From contig JARKIF010000081.1 of assembly GCA_029378245.1 (NCBI GenBank), forward strand, positions 84,323 through 148,322: a stretch of DNA of 64,000 bases, in the 5' to 3' direction. Both the position numbers and the translations under genes were made by a program. This document shows positions 40,277 to 52,100 of the stretch, piece after piece; the first letter of the stretch is position 1; the number at the start of each line of letters is the position of its first letter. Under the pieces are notes generated by a model, which saw only the letters and a list, made by a program, of their open reading frames with translations, was not told where the DNA came from and made no database searches. The DNA comes from Roridomyces roridus. Its lineage: Eukaryota > Basidiomycota > Agaricomycetes > Agaricales > Mycenaceae.

Positions 40277-41776
40277 ATGTCTACCGCAGACCTCCGTGCA
40301 GAACTCACTCAATTGGATGCACAAATCTGCGAGCTCAAGCGCGCTCTTGTCGCCACCGAGTGTCAGCGAGCTGTAGTGCACCAACAACTACGCGAAATCG
40401 CGACTTCTCCCTTCTTGACCCTACCCGCGGAGATCACAGCCCTGATATTCACCCACTGTCTTCCGACCATCGACAAACTGCGTAACAGCGGGCCATGGAC
40501 GAAATTCAAAGACCCCCCGCTCGTCTTCTTGGCGGTCTGCCGTGCTTGGAGAGACATTGCACTGACAACACCGGATTTGTGGTCGGAATTGCGGTTGCGA
40601 TTCGATCATATCCCTCAAGATGAGGAGCCCGCTCACTTGGAGACACATATCCATCAGTGGTTGGGACGCGCAGGCCACCGACCTCTCTCCCTGATAATGG
40701 GGCAGTACCAGTGGCAGTACTGGGATTTCGACTTCCCGATCGCACGCATGCGAGATATAATCCATTTCTATGCTCCTCGCATTGCGTGTCTGGAATTGTA
40801 TTGGCCCCGAGACCACATTCGAGACCTGGCGCTGGACACGGTTGCTTTCCCCATGCTCCGGCATGCGTGCATCACAAACATCCGCAGGATCTCCTCGGCG
40901 GGGGATCCTGTCGAGGTTTTCGGTATGGCACCTAAACTCACGCAACTCACCCTCGGAGATATGGCCCTCCCCTCCTTCTACGTTTTCCCCGCGTTTCAAT
41001 TCACCAAGTTCCAAGGCCACCTTGATGGTTTGGAGCTTTTCGTCCTCGCTCCCAATCTCATCGAGGCAGACTGTCGGACGGACGAGGATTGCAGAGTGCC
41101 GTCTTCTCCCATCACGCATGCACGCCTCCAGTCCCTAACCCTCTCAAGTCCCCGTGGTGACCCACATAGGGTTCTGGAACCCAGGGACATCCTTCCGTAC
41201 CTGAACCTGCCCGAATTGCGCACGTTGGATATATCCGCTCAGAGAACGACAGCTAACCCGACCTCAATCTCCCAGTTTGTGCATCGTTCGGGTGCGCGCC
41301 TGCGGACTCTGGTGCCCGCGGTCAAATATTATCATGCCCAGCCGCAGGGTGCTTCCGATGAATGGAAGGACTGCTTAGGGCGTTTGAGGAATACTCTCCA
41401 ACACCTCATTGTGTCGCCATCCGAAGCATTTTTCAAGATGATTCTTCGTAGTTATCTGACGCTCGAGTCTCTCACCATCTACGAGGCGCCGCAAATACCC
41501 TACGATGATCTGATTCGACAACTGATCTTGCGAATACCTCACCTCAAGTCGTTTCATATATCTTTCCAAGCGGGCGTTTTCCTCGAAGATGAGGTTTCAA
41601 TTGCAATGCCTATGTTCGTGGATCGCCCGAAAGATACAGCGCGCAGCTTCTTGGCCCAGTTGGCGAAGAACGCGGGAATGCGTATCCAGATTGATTCTAA
41701 TGGCAGCAAAAAGACGAATCGGGTCAAGTTGATTGGGTGCGCATGCCTTGAACTTTTGCTCTTTGCGCTGGACTGA
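40277..41776 (+). CDS. F-box protein gene 4, intact, 499 residues
   Basis: Single-exon frame starting at ATG 40277. Residues 5-45 are a coiled coil (LRAELTQLDAQICELKRAL), then SPFLTLPAEITALIF (F-box) and AVCRAWRDIALTTPDLWSEL, then HIHQWLGRAGHRPLSL and a long leucine-rich region ending near CLELLLFALD. It is a different subfamily from genes 1-3; the similarity is mainly in the N-terminal 150 residues. An upstream in-frame extension exists, but ATG 40277 matches the start of the coiled coil in the paralogues. A 37-base piece of it (41246-41282) was copied into the 38.1 kb junction. The repeat just upstream may supply its promoter. Confidence 0.8.
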   Translation: MSTADLRAELTQLDAQICELKRALVATECQRAVVHQQLREIATSPFLTLPAEITALIFTHCLPTIDKLRNSGPWTKFKDPPLVFLAVCRAWRDIALTTPDLWSELRLRFDHIPQDEEPAHLETHIHQWLGRAGHRPLSLIMGQYQWQYWDFDFPIARMRDIIHFYAPRIACLELYWPRDHIRDLALDTVAFPMLRHACITNIRRISSAGDPVEVFGMAPKLTQLTLGDMALPSFYVFPAFQFTKFQGHLDGLELFVLAPNLIEADCRTDEDCRVPSSPITHARLQSLTLSSPRGDPHRVLEPRDILPYLNLPELRTLDISAQRTTANPTSISQFVHRSGARLRTLVPAVKYYHAQPQGASDEWKDCLGRLRNTLQHLIVSPSEAFFKMILRSYLTLESLTIYEAPQIPYDDLIRQLILRIPHLKSFHISFQAGVFLEDEVSIAMPMFVDRPKDTARSFLAQLAKNAGMRIQIDSNGSKKTNRVKLIGCACLELLLFALD

Positions 41777-41948
41777 CAATGACCTTTCTCGTTTAGTTCC
41801 ACCCAGTCCCGCGGCACGAATCCCGATGCATGACACCTGACTCCCTGTCGCGGCTCAAGGGTCAACGCAGACTCGACCAGAGAATGGTGCTCCTCGTGGC
41901 CGCTGCTCCTTTCTACCACACATATCGCCCCAGCCCGTACCAGAGTGC

Positions 41949-42573
41949 ATGTCTTATTCGTGCCCGCTCCCCTCCAACCTCTTGTGGGAGCTTCAGGTCC
42001 GAGACGTGCCCGAGGAGGAGCATATGGGCAGGGCGGGTCCAGATGTTCCTCGAAGCTTTCCTCCTCGCAATCCCAACGGTGCGTTCTCTATGCCCTTGTT
42101 CTTTCCTCTTCTGATCAGCCTCTGCAGGTGCAGGTGCAGGTGCTGCCGTTCCACGTTCCTTTGGTCATATGCTCTCTGGCTCAACGGGACCTTTGTCGAT
42201 CTCATGGGAATGGCTCAGGATGATGCGCTCCTCGCCTCGCTCGTCCGTCGATCTACGCGTGCACTCGGACGCCCCGGGAGCTCGAACGGCGATTTCAGAT
42301 CTCGGTTGGCCTCCTTCACCTTACTTCCTCCCGCCTCCAGGACCAATTACACAAAACAACGCTCCTCTTCTATGTGGGATCACGGAGCCGACGCCGCTCT
42401 CAGCCGCAACTGCTCCCCCTCCTCCAGAGTCGTGCATTTTCGCTTCGGAGTCCTTGTTGGGATACGCGGTGGCTGTTCTGGCCGCAACGGGCGGGGAAGA
42501 CGGTGACGGCGCAATCTTTCAAGAAAATGCGTTGGCTCAGCTCTTCCTCATACCGACGACTCCCCTACTTTAG
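41949..42573 (+). CDS. Hypothetical protein, 191 residues
   Basis: Two exons (41949-42078, 42128-42573) joined by a 49-base GT-AG intron in frame. The product is rich in proline, serine and alanine (SFPPRNPN, WPPSPYFLPPPGP, AATAPPPPES) and has one short hydrophobic run (LLGYAVAVLAA). I do not recognize it. The correct frame across the intron is the only strong support. Confidence 0.35.
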
Positions 42574-42654
42574 CATCAACTACCTCAGTCGCTATTTATC
42601 TTCTCTCGTTTACATGCGCTCTTCGACAATGGCTAGTACTTGCAGCTTTTGCCC

Positions 42655-43030
42655 TCGAAATAATATCCAGAAAAAACACACAAAAAGATGCCATGCTAAC
42701 AGGAGGGACCGTGGCCATCGGTATACACTGCGCCGTCTTCCGACCAGAGGAAGGGTAGCCCCCGCCTTTTCTTGACTGGTCTCATAGGCTCCTGGGGGCG
42801 ATCAACTCCCCAAGTTTACCCGTGCTGACTCCTGAGTTCTCGTTTCCCCTCGTTTGGTCCTCGTTGGCTCTTGCTTGGCCAATTTGATGGGTAGGAATGG
42901 AGGGGTCGTCAGTTGAATAATGTAGCTTGTTCCGCGTCCCGGTTGGCGGATATCTGCACTCCTCGACTTGGGGAACTGGAGGAGGGGAGCTGGCTTGAAT
43001 TCGATAGCGTCGGCGTGGACCGGCACGCCG
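42655..43030 (+). repeat. Interspersed repeat family A, copy 2
   Basis: Matches the copies at 39.9 and 56.9 kb, with a few extra bases in the middle (near 42830-42870). Closest to the 56.9 kb copy, including CCGTGGCCATCGGTAT and AGCTTGTTCCGCGT. Confidence 0.8.
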
Positions 43031-43475
43031 GTCCGGCCACACTTTGTCTTCCTCGCCCTCACTCATTTTCATTCGCCGTTACCAACGCTTGCGGCCGCGG
43101 GTAGGATAGCTCTGACCCTCGCCCACGCCTCGATCCTCGCCGTCGGTTTCAATCAAGTTCGACCTCATTCGGAGCTACCACACCGCGTGGGGCGGAGTCC
43201 AGATTCGCCGCTGCCTGCAGGACATCATGATGCTAGACACGTCGTTATACGTCCCCGCTCAGACAACCACGCTGTCGCCCGTCCACGTACATCCCTGGCA
43301 GAGTCGACGAGCACGGCCTCTGCTACGTGGTACTGGTACCCCGCCTTGGCCTTCTTCCGTCCACAAGGGCATTTAGACCATAGAATACTCACCTTACAAA
43401 GCTTCATGTACCCGCTTCTCGAAATGGATGGATGGAAAAAGGTCATGTTATGAATACTGCATACGACATATACAC
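43031..43475. other. Intergenic region downstream of eS26
   Basis: Contains the eS26 3' region. No separate gene supported. Confidence 0.35.
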
Positions 43476-44045
43476 CTATGCCTTTGCGGCGTTGGCGGCA
43501 TTGGCAGCCGCAAACTTTGCGTCCTCGGCAGCAGCAACGGCGGGGTTGACCTTCTTGCCGTCCTTCCAGCGGACACGGGGAGGGGGAGCACGGTTCCGAC
43601 GGCCCTCGCGAGAGCGGACACGGACGACTGAAAATAATTAGGTAAGAGTGGATTACTAGAAGAAAAATGGGAGACGTACCATGAGCGTGGATTGCGCAGG
43701 ACACGCAGTAAGCGATTTTGTTGTAGAGTTTCGGAATAACATATTCTGCGGAGAATTAGAGAGAGAAAACAAGAAAAAATGAAGCAAGACGCACCAGCAT
43801 AAACCGAAGCCTCGCTGAGATCACGGACGGCGGCAGCCTCGACCATGTTACGGACGGTGAAGCGCTTGATCGCCTTGTCCTTGGCTACGCAGCGCGAGCA
43901 GTTGGAGCAGCGCATAAAGACGACGTGGCCACGGCCCTTCTTGTTGCGTCCGCCATTTCTTCTTTTCTTGGTCTGCAAGTAGCGAGATGAGTAATGTGAA
44001 TAGTGAAGTCGGGGACGGAGGAGGGGATGTTTTGCTACGCACCAT
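43476..44045 (-). CDS. RPS26: 40S ribosomal protein eS26
   Basis: Four exons (44045-44043, 43972-43795, 43745-43680, 43627-43476) give 132 residues. eS26 sits at the mRNA exit channel of the small subunit. The sequence has the family signature: [35 protein letters not shown], the zinc-binding CSNC and later [10 protein letters not shown] pairs, and [13 protein letters not shown]. Exon 1 holds only the ATG in its coding part; such a start-codon exon is common in fungal ribosomal protein genes. The alanine-rich tail ([19 protein letters not shown]) is a little longer than in yeast. All junctions keep frame. Confidence 0.95.
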
Positions 44046-44319
44046 TTTGAGTGGGCTGGTGGCGGGTCTTGAGGAGGAGGAGCGAAAATACGCGGACGGA
44101 CGGAGTTGGCTGTTGACCAGTCGTTGGGTTATGTTGACCAGTCTTTGGCTTGTGTGTGAAAGCACACCACGTGCTCTCTGCCTCGTGATTTGTGTACTGC
44201 CACTGATGGCCGACTTTGCTTTCAACCACATCGTTTACTTTCGGTTGCGGATTTCTCTTCTGGGATCTTTCCAATCCAACCAACGTATTCCGACGTCACG
44301 ATTTGTTTGAATCGCTGAC
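44046..44319. promoter_or_regulatory. Upstream region of eS26
   Basis: Short gap between the eS26 start codon and the sedolisin remnant; the promoter and leader must lie here. No TATA box is obvious. Confidence 0.35.
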
Positions 44320-44805
44320 CCTCCAGATCACCTTGCCTAAGGCAAATCTACAACACCGTCGGATACAAACCGTCTGCGCGCTGCGGCATGAATTCCACTA
44401 TCGGCATCACTGGCTACCATGGACAATACGAGGACCAGGCGAATATCTTTCCCTCGCCTGTGCACTGGATTTGCACTTCCAGCAGGTGCCCGCCGCTGCC
44501 GCAATCAATTCTACGTTCAATTTCATCTTTATGCACGGTAGGATGTCCATATTTCGCAATATTCTGTCTTATCGTTCTCAGGTTCAGAACCTGTCTCTTG
44601 CCAGTAGCAAGGCAAACTTGAACGCTCGTTTTCATCCACTTCCGATGTCTGCCTCAGATCATCCACTTGCCGGTTTGGACTATCGTTCCCGGTTTAGTCG
44701 ACGTTCTACTCGACCGCGCGCGCGCCTCCATTTATCCCAAGCCTTGATACGCCGTATACAGAGGTTAGCGCACTGTTTCTGTCTACAACCCGGCACATCG
44801 TTGCT
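44320..44805 (+). pseudogene. Sedolisin internal fragment
   Basis: Aligns at the DNA level with about 20340-20850 of sedolisin A (shared GGCAAATCTACAAC and GGCATCACTGGCTACC, and the CCGCTGCCGCAATCAATTCTA-like stretch), covering the segment before and around the catalytic E/D exon. Frames are broken, and both ends of the gene are missing. Confidence 0.75.
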
Positions 44806-44844
44806 TGAAGGAATAAGCAGCCCGAATCAACAGAAGCCGCACAC

Positions 44845-44985
44845 ATCGGCTCCTTGTCTGTTTTTCGATTTGATCCGTTTTCTCAACCGTGGGACAGATC
44901 AAAATCCTCATCAATTCAACCCTTTGCTTGATAATTTACCGTTTCAACCGGGGATCGACGCTCGGAAGACTTTTCGCCGTGCACC
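44845..44985 (+). repeat. Short interspersed repeat family B, copy 2
   Basis: Reads CAACCGTGGGACAGATCAAA, then ATCAATTCAACCCTTTGCTT and GATAATTTACCGTTTCAACC. It lies between the sedolisin remnant and the dead MDR copy. Confidence 0.6.
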
Positions 44986-45033
44986 ACATAAACAGTGAGC
45001 AACCCGGGATACGTATGCGCCCCTAACCAAATA

Positions 45034-46258
45034 TCCAGCAAACAAGCGTTGTCAAGTCGCCCCATGCGCCGTTCACCCTCGAATCTCTCCCCATTCCGAC
45101 GCCGGCCAAAGGCGAAATTCTCGTCAAGATCCACACTGTCGCGATCAACCCATAAATTGGAAGCAGCGTGCCTACAATGCGCTTGTGGACGAGTATCCTG
45201 TCGTCCTGGGTTCCGATATCGCAGGCGTCGTTGAGCAAGTTGGCGAAGACGTGCAAGGATTCGCCAAGGGCGATAGGGTGTACGCTTTTGTTTCCTAAAA
45301 AAAAACTATACTGACGAAAAGTTAGCTTTGCCTGTCTTCTCCATGGCGGGTTCCAGCAATATGTCGCGTTTTCTGCCGCCATTGCCCTTCGTGTACGTCT
45401 GTGTTATGTCAACTACTGGCATCGAATTCACGTACTTAGATTCCGGACAACATTACGTTCGACCAAGTGAGCACGTTCCCCATCGCGTTCACCACCGCCT
45501 GCGTGGGACTCTTCGCGCCTGCACCCATCGGCGTTGGCCTCAATCCTACGTTCTCCTGGGACAAGCCGCATCAGGGCGAGTCGGCGTTGGTGATCGGGAG
45601 CGGTTCAGTAGCGCAATTCGGTGCGTGGATTCAAGCGCGCCAAATCAATCCTTTGAATTCGAACAGCCATCTAGCTGCTCAAGTTCCTCGGATTCACGCG
45701 CATAATCGCCTATGCGTCTGCGAAGCATGAGGCCCACCTCCGCAATTCGGGTGCTACGGAGGTTGTCGACCGCACCGCTGTGCCGCTCGAGGAGCTGGTG
45801 GTGTCCCCTCCCGTCAAGGTGGTGTTTGACGCTGTTGGCGCTGGTTTCAAGGCGGCGTGCGAGTGCGTCGTCGACGGTGGTTGTATCGTCACTGTCAATT
45901 CGATGCCACTCGAAGAGAACCTAACCGGGAAGACTGTTACTGTATCTCAGGCGCAGGGATACTATTATGGACCAGATCTGGTCGGGCCCAAGCGTAATGA
46001 TGTCCTTGGGTATCTGGCTGTCCCGGAGCACACGACGTTTGGAAAGATGATTATGCGAGAATTGCCGGAGATGTTGGCCAAGGGTGTTGTCGCTGTGAGT
46101 GTTTTCTCTCTGAATAATCCTCAATCCAGTCGTGGCTCATTTCAGTGTAGGCTAATCCTATGGAGGTGTTGCTGAATGGAGTCCCTGGGATCATTGAGGG
46201 GTTGGAGAGGTTGGAGAAGGGGAGTGTGAGTGGGGTCAAGCTTCTGGCTCATCCTTAG
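45034..46258 (+). pseudogene. MDR oxidoreductase, decayed copy
   Basis: Matches the intact gene at 46813-48047 along its whole length but has lost the start codon (ATC in place of ATG near 45036), has a one-base deletion that makes a stop at CCATAAATTGG (about 45151), and has an expanded A run in intron 1. Exon 4 still reads AVPLEELVVSPPVKVVFDAV, GYYYGPDLVGPKRNDVLGYL and HTTFGKMIMRELPEML in an open frame to about 46098. It is older than the 36.5 kb duplicate, judging by the number of differences. Confidence 0.82.
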
Positions 46259-46534
46259 TGTGATTTGTATTCTGTCCAACCCGGGCCCGCTCCAACTCAC
46301 AATGTACTGTAGCAAGACATGTCATTAATATACTCCCAAAAGCTTCTTCGAGCCAGACACGTTTGAACAAACAACGTCGGCAACACCGTCGTCAATGTTC
46401 CGAACACTACATACCAAGTCCAGTTGTGCACGGTCCCTTTCAAATAAATTCGTTCTGCGGACTTTTCGATGAGGGCAGATTGATTCAAGTTAGATATAGA
46501 ATTCCGCATTCATAGAAGCTGCAGAAGTCGGCCA
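46259..46534. other. Intergenic region
   Basis: No gene supported. Confidence 0.3.
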
Positions 46535-46645
46535 CTTGAATATCTGTTTTTCGATCTGCTTGAATGTTCAACTGACAGAATTAACCGTGGGACAAATCAA
46601 AATCTTTATCAATTCAACACGGCCTTGATTGACCGAAATGACTGG
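46535..46645 (+). repeat. Short interspersed repeat family B, copy 3 (diverged)
   Basis: Contains TGTTTTTCGAT, AACCGTGGGACAAATCAAAA and ATCAATTCAACACGG. It shares more upstream sequence with the 44.8 kb copy than with the 29.9 kb one. Confidence 0.5.
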
Positions 46646-46769
46646 CATCCACCAACGACCATCTCTCAGCATCTCTGTCGGAAGACACTCGGAAAACTTT
46701 CACTGTCATCCTCCAACCGTCATCTCTCGGAAAACTATCCGTATTACTTAGGCCCTAGGACGCGACCTG

Positions 46770-46776
46770 TATATAT
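46770..46776 (+). promoter_or_regulatory. TATA box of MDR gene B
   Basis: TATATAT 37 bases before ATG 46813. The 36.5 kb duplicate has the identical element. Confidence 0.5.
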
Positions 46777-46812
46777 GAGTAGACCAGCCGATATACGCTC
46801 CCTATCCCAAAC

Positions 46813-48047
46813 ATGCAGCAAGCAATCGTTGTCAAGTCTCCCAAGGCGCCTTTCACCGTCGAATCTCTCCCCATTCCGACGCCGGCCAAAGGCGAAATAC
46901 TCGTCAAGATCCATTCTGTCGCGCTCAACCCGATAAATTGGAAGCAGCGTGCCTTCAATGTGCTTGTGGACGAGTATCCTGTCGTACTAGGCTCCGATGT
47001 TGCAGGCGTCGTTGAGCAAGTTAGCGAAGACGCGCAAGGATTTGCAAAGGGCGACAGGGTGTACGTTCCTATTTCTTCGAAACGCCTGGATGCTGACGAA
47101 AATAGCTTTGCCTGTGTTCTCCATGGTGGGTTCCAGCAATATATCGCGTTCCCGGCCGCCATCGCGCTCCCTGTACGTCTGTGCGTTGCCCCCTACTGAG
47201 CATCGACTGACCCATGCTCATAGATTCCGGACAACATCACGTACGACCAAGTGAGCACGTTTCCCATCGCGTTCCACACCGCCTGCGTGGGGCTCTTTGC
47301 GCCAGCACCCATCGGCATTGGTCTCAACCCCACGTTTTCCTGGGACAAGCCACAGCAGGGCGAGTCGGCGCTGGTGATCGGGAGCGGCTCAGTAGCGCAA
47401 TTCGGTGCGTGAATCCAGACCATTCTCAAGTACTCCACTAACTTGAATATTATAGCCATTCAGCTGCTCAAGTTCCTCGGATTCACACGTATAATTGCGT
47501 ACGCGTCTGCGAGGCACGAGGCCTACCTCCGTGAGTTGGGTGCCACAGATGTCGTAGACCGCACTGCTGTGCCGCTCGAGGAGCTGGCGGTGTCCCCTCC
47601 CGTCAAAGTGGTCTATGACGCTGTTGGCTCCGGCTACAAAACGGCGTGCGAGTGCGTCGTCGACGGTGGTTGTATCGTCACTGTCAGTCCGATGCCAATA
47701 AGCCTCCCTACCGGGAAGACTGTTGCTGTATCTCAGGTGCAAGGTTACTATTATGGACCGGATGTGGTCGGGCCCAAGCGTAATGATGTCGTTGGATATC
47801 TGGCTGTCCCAGAGCATACGACGTTTGGGAAGGTGGTCATGCGAGAGTTGCCGGAGTTGTTGGCCAAAGGCGTTGTCGTTGTGAGTTTTTTTTCTTCCCT
47901 GAACGAAAAAAAAAACAGTCTTGGCTCATTTCCGCGCAGGCTAATCCTGTGGAGGTGCTGCCCAATGGAGTCGCGGGAGTCATTGAGGGATTGGAGAGGC
48001 TGCAAAAGGGAAGTGTGAGTGGGGTGAAGCTTGTAGCTCATCCTTAG
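46813..48047 (+). CDS. MDR-family oxidoreductase, copy B, intact, 342 residues
   Basis: Five exons (46813-47060, 47106-47172, 47224-47404, 47456-47880, 47940-48047). The N-terminal GroES-like half has GEILVKIHSVALNPINW and VVLGSDVAGVVEQVS, then KGDRV and GGFQQYIAFPAAIALP. The Rossmann half has SALVIGSGSVAQFA, QLLKFLGFTRIIAYAS, GATDVVDRTAVPLEEL, VKVVYDAVGSGYKTACE and GGCIVTVSPMPISLPTGK. It ends KGSVSGVKLVAHP. The glycine pattern GSGSVA is the dinucleotide site. No catalytic-zinc cysteine-histidine set is visible, so a NADPH-dependent reductase without zinc is likely. It resembles the trans-enoyl reductases and toxin-biosynthesis-type MDR proteins of fungi in general layout only; the substrate is unknown. 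It is the source or sister of the rearranged copy at 36.5 kb. Confidence 0.8.
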
Positions 48048-48089
48048 TTTCATTTGTATTCTGTCCAACCCACCCCAGCTCATAATTAA

Positions 48090-48340
48090 TTTTGTACTTG
48101 ACGGACCGCCATGTTGTTTGGCTTTCTTTGTGCGACGAGTGACCGCGGCATACCATCAGAATCTCATCCGATTTTGGACCACCAACAAACCACCATAGTC
48201 CCGACGACTGTTACTTATTCCCTCATCTCCTGCACCTGCCAACAGATTCAGGGTCAATTCGACCATGAGTCTTTCTGCGACTGAATTGCAAGCGGCTCGC
48301 GGCGGATGACGGTCACCCCTGCTCACCAACTTCAATGATT
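48090..48340. repeat. Conserved block downstream of MDR gene B (inverted copy at 22330-22620)
   Basis: See the partner block at 22330-22620. Here it begins about 45 bases after the MDR stop codon and includes CTTTCTTTGTGCGACG and TGACGGTCACCCCTGCTCA. Confidence 0.6.
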
Positions 48341-49137
48341 GGTGTCCGAGCTCAAAGGTGTCCGTCTCCACATCTGCACCTTCGGGCGCTGGCAGCCATT
48401 GAGTTTCGTGGACTTTCTCGGGATTCACGCAACCAAGACAACGACCCCAATTGATCCTTTTCAAGCCGTTAATGTGCGTGTCCTGGACACAGCCGGATCC
48501 TAGCGCTGAGATTCGAGAATAGCGGCTCGTCGAGATCGCCGCCCGGATACTCGAAGCCACATGGTGTGTATTTTTGACCCTGTGTGTTCCAAGACCGTCT
48601 GACATGGGAGAGATAGATGTTCGTTCTTGATCTCGCTCTCCACCAGCCAGCCGTTCCAATACCAAGTCATCCATTGATTCTTGAATTGCCGCGCTAGTGA
48701 GGATGGCGACTAGAAGAGTCGGGGCGAAGCGCTAGCCGTGGCATCCCACGCGTTGGGTCAATTAATACCTTGTTGGGTGCCAATGAAACACGGCGCGGTC
48801 TGGCAGCTGTTCGTAACAACAATACATGGCGCGAGATTTGCAGACGGCGCATTCTTTTCGGTATTTTCTTCGCCGAATGGGCAAGAAAGTCGACTGATCT
48901 CCGTGTTCCCGGACAAGGGTTCTCACTGCGCCGTGGGGCTAGACTAAGATCTTGTGGTCTTCTAGCCGTCAATTCGGGATTCTTTATGCAAGTCGATCTG
49001 CATATCAGCGCCCATTGTCGCTCACTCGACTTTTTTAGCAGAATGACAGGCAGTTACGACCCGCGTTGCTCATTGGTTCAGGATAAGTAGTAAATGAGAA
49101 TGGCATTGAATCTACCTCTACCTCTTTCTCCTTCACC
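48341..49137. other. Intergenic region
   Basis: Short coding-like runs on the minus strand (for example NWGRCLGCVNPEKVHE, about 48465-48415) have no start or family pattern. No gene called. The promoter of the EF-hand/ZZ gene must lie at its right end. Confidence 0.3.
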
Positions 49138-52100
49138 ATGCCTATGCCAAAGCTGCTGAAAAAGCTCAGCAGCAAGAGCCTCAAAGCAAAGAGTGAAGAT
49201 TTCGACAATCCTCCTCCACTTCCAGGCAATGAATACGAATCCGACAACGATGAAGGGTACGACCGAGCGCGGCCGCGACTTGCTAGCTCCAGGACGACAC
49301 CCGCCGACGCGGCGCGGCCCAACAGCGACTGGCTAAATCACTCCTCGTCGCGCAGCATGGACGCCAGTGTGCGCATACGATCCAAAAGCGCGTCGCGCCC
49401 GTCCAGCAGGCAGCATAATATCTACCAGCAGGGCAGCGCGGCCTCCAATTCACACGTTTCGTTCGTGCCATCGCGGATGGGCTCCGATTCGTCGGGTTTA
49501 CCAGCGGAAGATTTACGCGCACGTGCTTACCCTCCTCCCCCGCAACCACCCCCTGCGATCACTGGCTTGCAACCCAGCGCGTCAACCGCGTTCGATGAGC
49601 CCTGCGATCCCGTCACCACCTTCGCCTCCTGAAGACGATCTGACCAAGGACCTGGCGGGTGCATGGCAGACCGCCATCACAGCGCCCAAACAATCCAAAG
49701 CGGATAAGCTCCTGCAATCCGCTGGTAAGGAATTCATCCATCAACTCCACGCGCATTCGAATCTGAGAATTCTTCCAGAAAACAGCTTCATTCAAGGCCA
49801 GGCGAAGGAGGCCAAGTTTCAGGCGATTGAGACGGGTGTTGTGACGGCGTTGACGGCTGTTGGGGGTATGGAGGTCATCGAACAGGGCATTCACAGTCTT
49901 GTTGACGCTATGCCGGCGTTGATGAAGGGTTTGGATGAGGTTGCGAAGCTGCATCCTGTTATCGGAGGTGAACTCCTTTGTTTCCTTTTCAAAGCAACGC
50001 TGACTTTTGAGGCAGTTGCTGTTATGGCCTTCAAGGCTGTTTGGGCGTTGGAGGAGAAACGGAGGGCGAACGATAAGATGATTCTCACCCTGCATATGGA
50101 GATGAAGGATATGATGGCGGTGCTCATCCAGTTTCGTCAATTTCATACGCCTCGATTTGTTCCTGTTCTGACGGCAGATGTACAGACTCAAGAGCATTAA
50201 AGACGCCAATGAGGTTGCTCCCGACGGAACGACCATCAACGGGCGGATGCAGGGCGTTATCCATGGGACGGCAGACGACATCAAAGCCTGCGGTCTTGCA
50301 TGCGACACGTACACGAAGAAGAAGACTATCGTCAAAGTATTGACCGGGCCCAGTTGGAGTGGGAAGCTCACTGGTTTTGCGGGAACTTTTACCAAGCGAC
50401 GCGGCGAGTTTGAGTTTGCTTTGTCGATCCATACAGCCCTTGGGGTCGATGCAGCTAATCGGGCGATCAGTGCGGTCGATAAGACTACGCAGGAGATGAA
50501 TGCGAAGATGGATATGATGATGAAGATGTTCCAGAACTTCATGTCCCCGGACCAGGCTGAGATGGCTCGGTGAGTGCTCGTGCTCTGGACACTTGTTATG
50601 TGCTCATGGTCGGCAGATTGGTGGAGCAGAGGGGCGGGCTGGACGCTGTCAAGGACAATGACAAGATGCTCCAAGAGCTCAGCGACATGGCGACAAGGCC
50701 GCTGGGGGTGGTGCCCAAACACAGCTGGTGGGCGCCAAGGGTTCCGCGAACGCGAACAACAAGGCTGCGGGGCTGGAAGGGCTCCGAGATGAGCTGAACA
50801 CGGATCCGGACGCCGCCATACAGAAGAACGCGACAGCCTTTGATCGCAAGTTCGCTGTACAGACGCGACAGATCGTCGAGGAAGTGTCGAAAGAGATGGC
50901 GCGTCAAGGTGATCGCATCATCAGCGCCATCACTGCTGGTCCGCACGACAAGATACTGGATCCTGGTAGGATGATTGTTAGCAGCCTCATTCGACATTCT
51001 AACGAATTTCCAGATGTGCATGCGGTGTGGAAGTTGATGAATTGGAAGGGCAGCGTAAAACACCGCCACTTTGTCACGGCTTTGCGGGATCACTATACTG
51101 AAGGTGGTAGCATGGACGAGATGTCCGCACCCAAGACCAGCGAGCGTGGTGCAGATGATTGGGCGCTGGCCGTATCTCAGCGTGTCGAGGCTGCAGAGCA
51201 TCAGCGAGGCTTTTGACGACGATGCTTCTGGCTTTGTCACAGTTACAGAAGGTTCGTAATCCTATTCTTTGTTGCAGCTTTGACTGACTTGATGCAGCCA
51301 ATACGTTCACATCTTCTCGTCCGCTCGACTGGTCGCTGAAGAAATGGCTCGCCTTCTGGGCTATTGGTATGTGAAAAAATGTCGGCTATCCTGCTGAGAC
51401 TAATCTGTTTTCCCAAGGCTGGCACCAGTCCATGAACCAGTATGTGAAGAAGATTCGAGAACTCCTGGCCAAGATGTTTGCCCTTCGGGTCAAAGTCTTG
51501 CCTATCAATCGGGGGTCGGTAAACCAATACCTCGACTCGATCCACCACTTTGTCACCAGCCTCTACTCTGGGGTGAATCCCTGCTACGTCAACGATGGGC
51601 TGCAAGAAAAGTTCAACTCGTACGTCGAAGCCGAGGAAGCCAGACTGCGAGGCAACTTGGAAGCCGTCTCGTATGACATTGACGCGTTGAATACGCTTTA
51701 TCTCGTTGTTGGCCATGGACGTATCGAACGTGTAAGATCTCCGCTCCTGTATAAAAGCTATGCTAACCTGCTATTAGTTCTTGCTGCCTCTGATTTACTT
51801 GCTGCTCGGTATGCCCCTCCCTTTCACGTTGCTCAAAAGGTTGAATGTATCTTTCAGAGCGTGACTTTCAAATCATACGGGCCTGCCAAAAGAAGATTGT
51901 TCACCCAGACGAGCTATGGGATAGCGCCGACACTATCGGATGGGCTGAAAAGGCTGCACGAGAACGGATGGATCTTCTAGAGGGTAATTACATCCATGTT
52001 TATCCGAGCTGCAGCTGACAGGTTCACAGCGACCTTCAAGCAGCAGATGGGAGCAGATCTCAAGCAACAGTTCAATTCGTTCGCCAATGGAATGTTCCAG

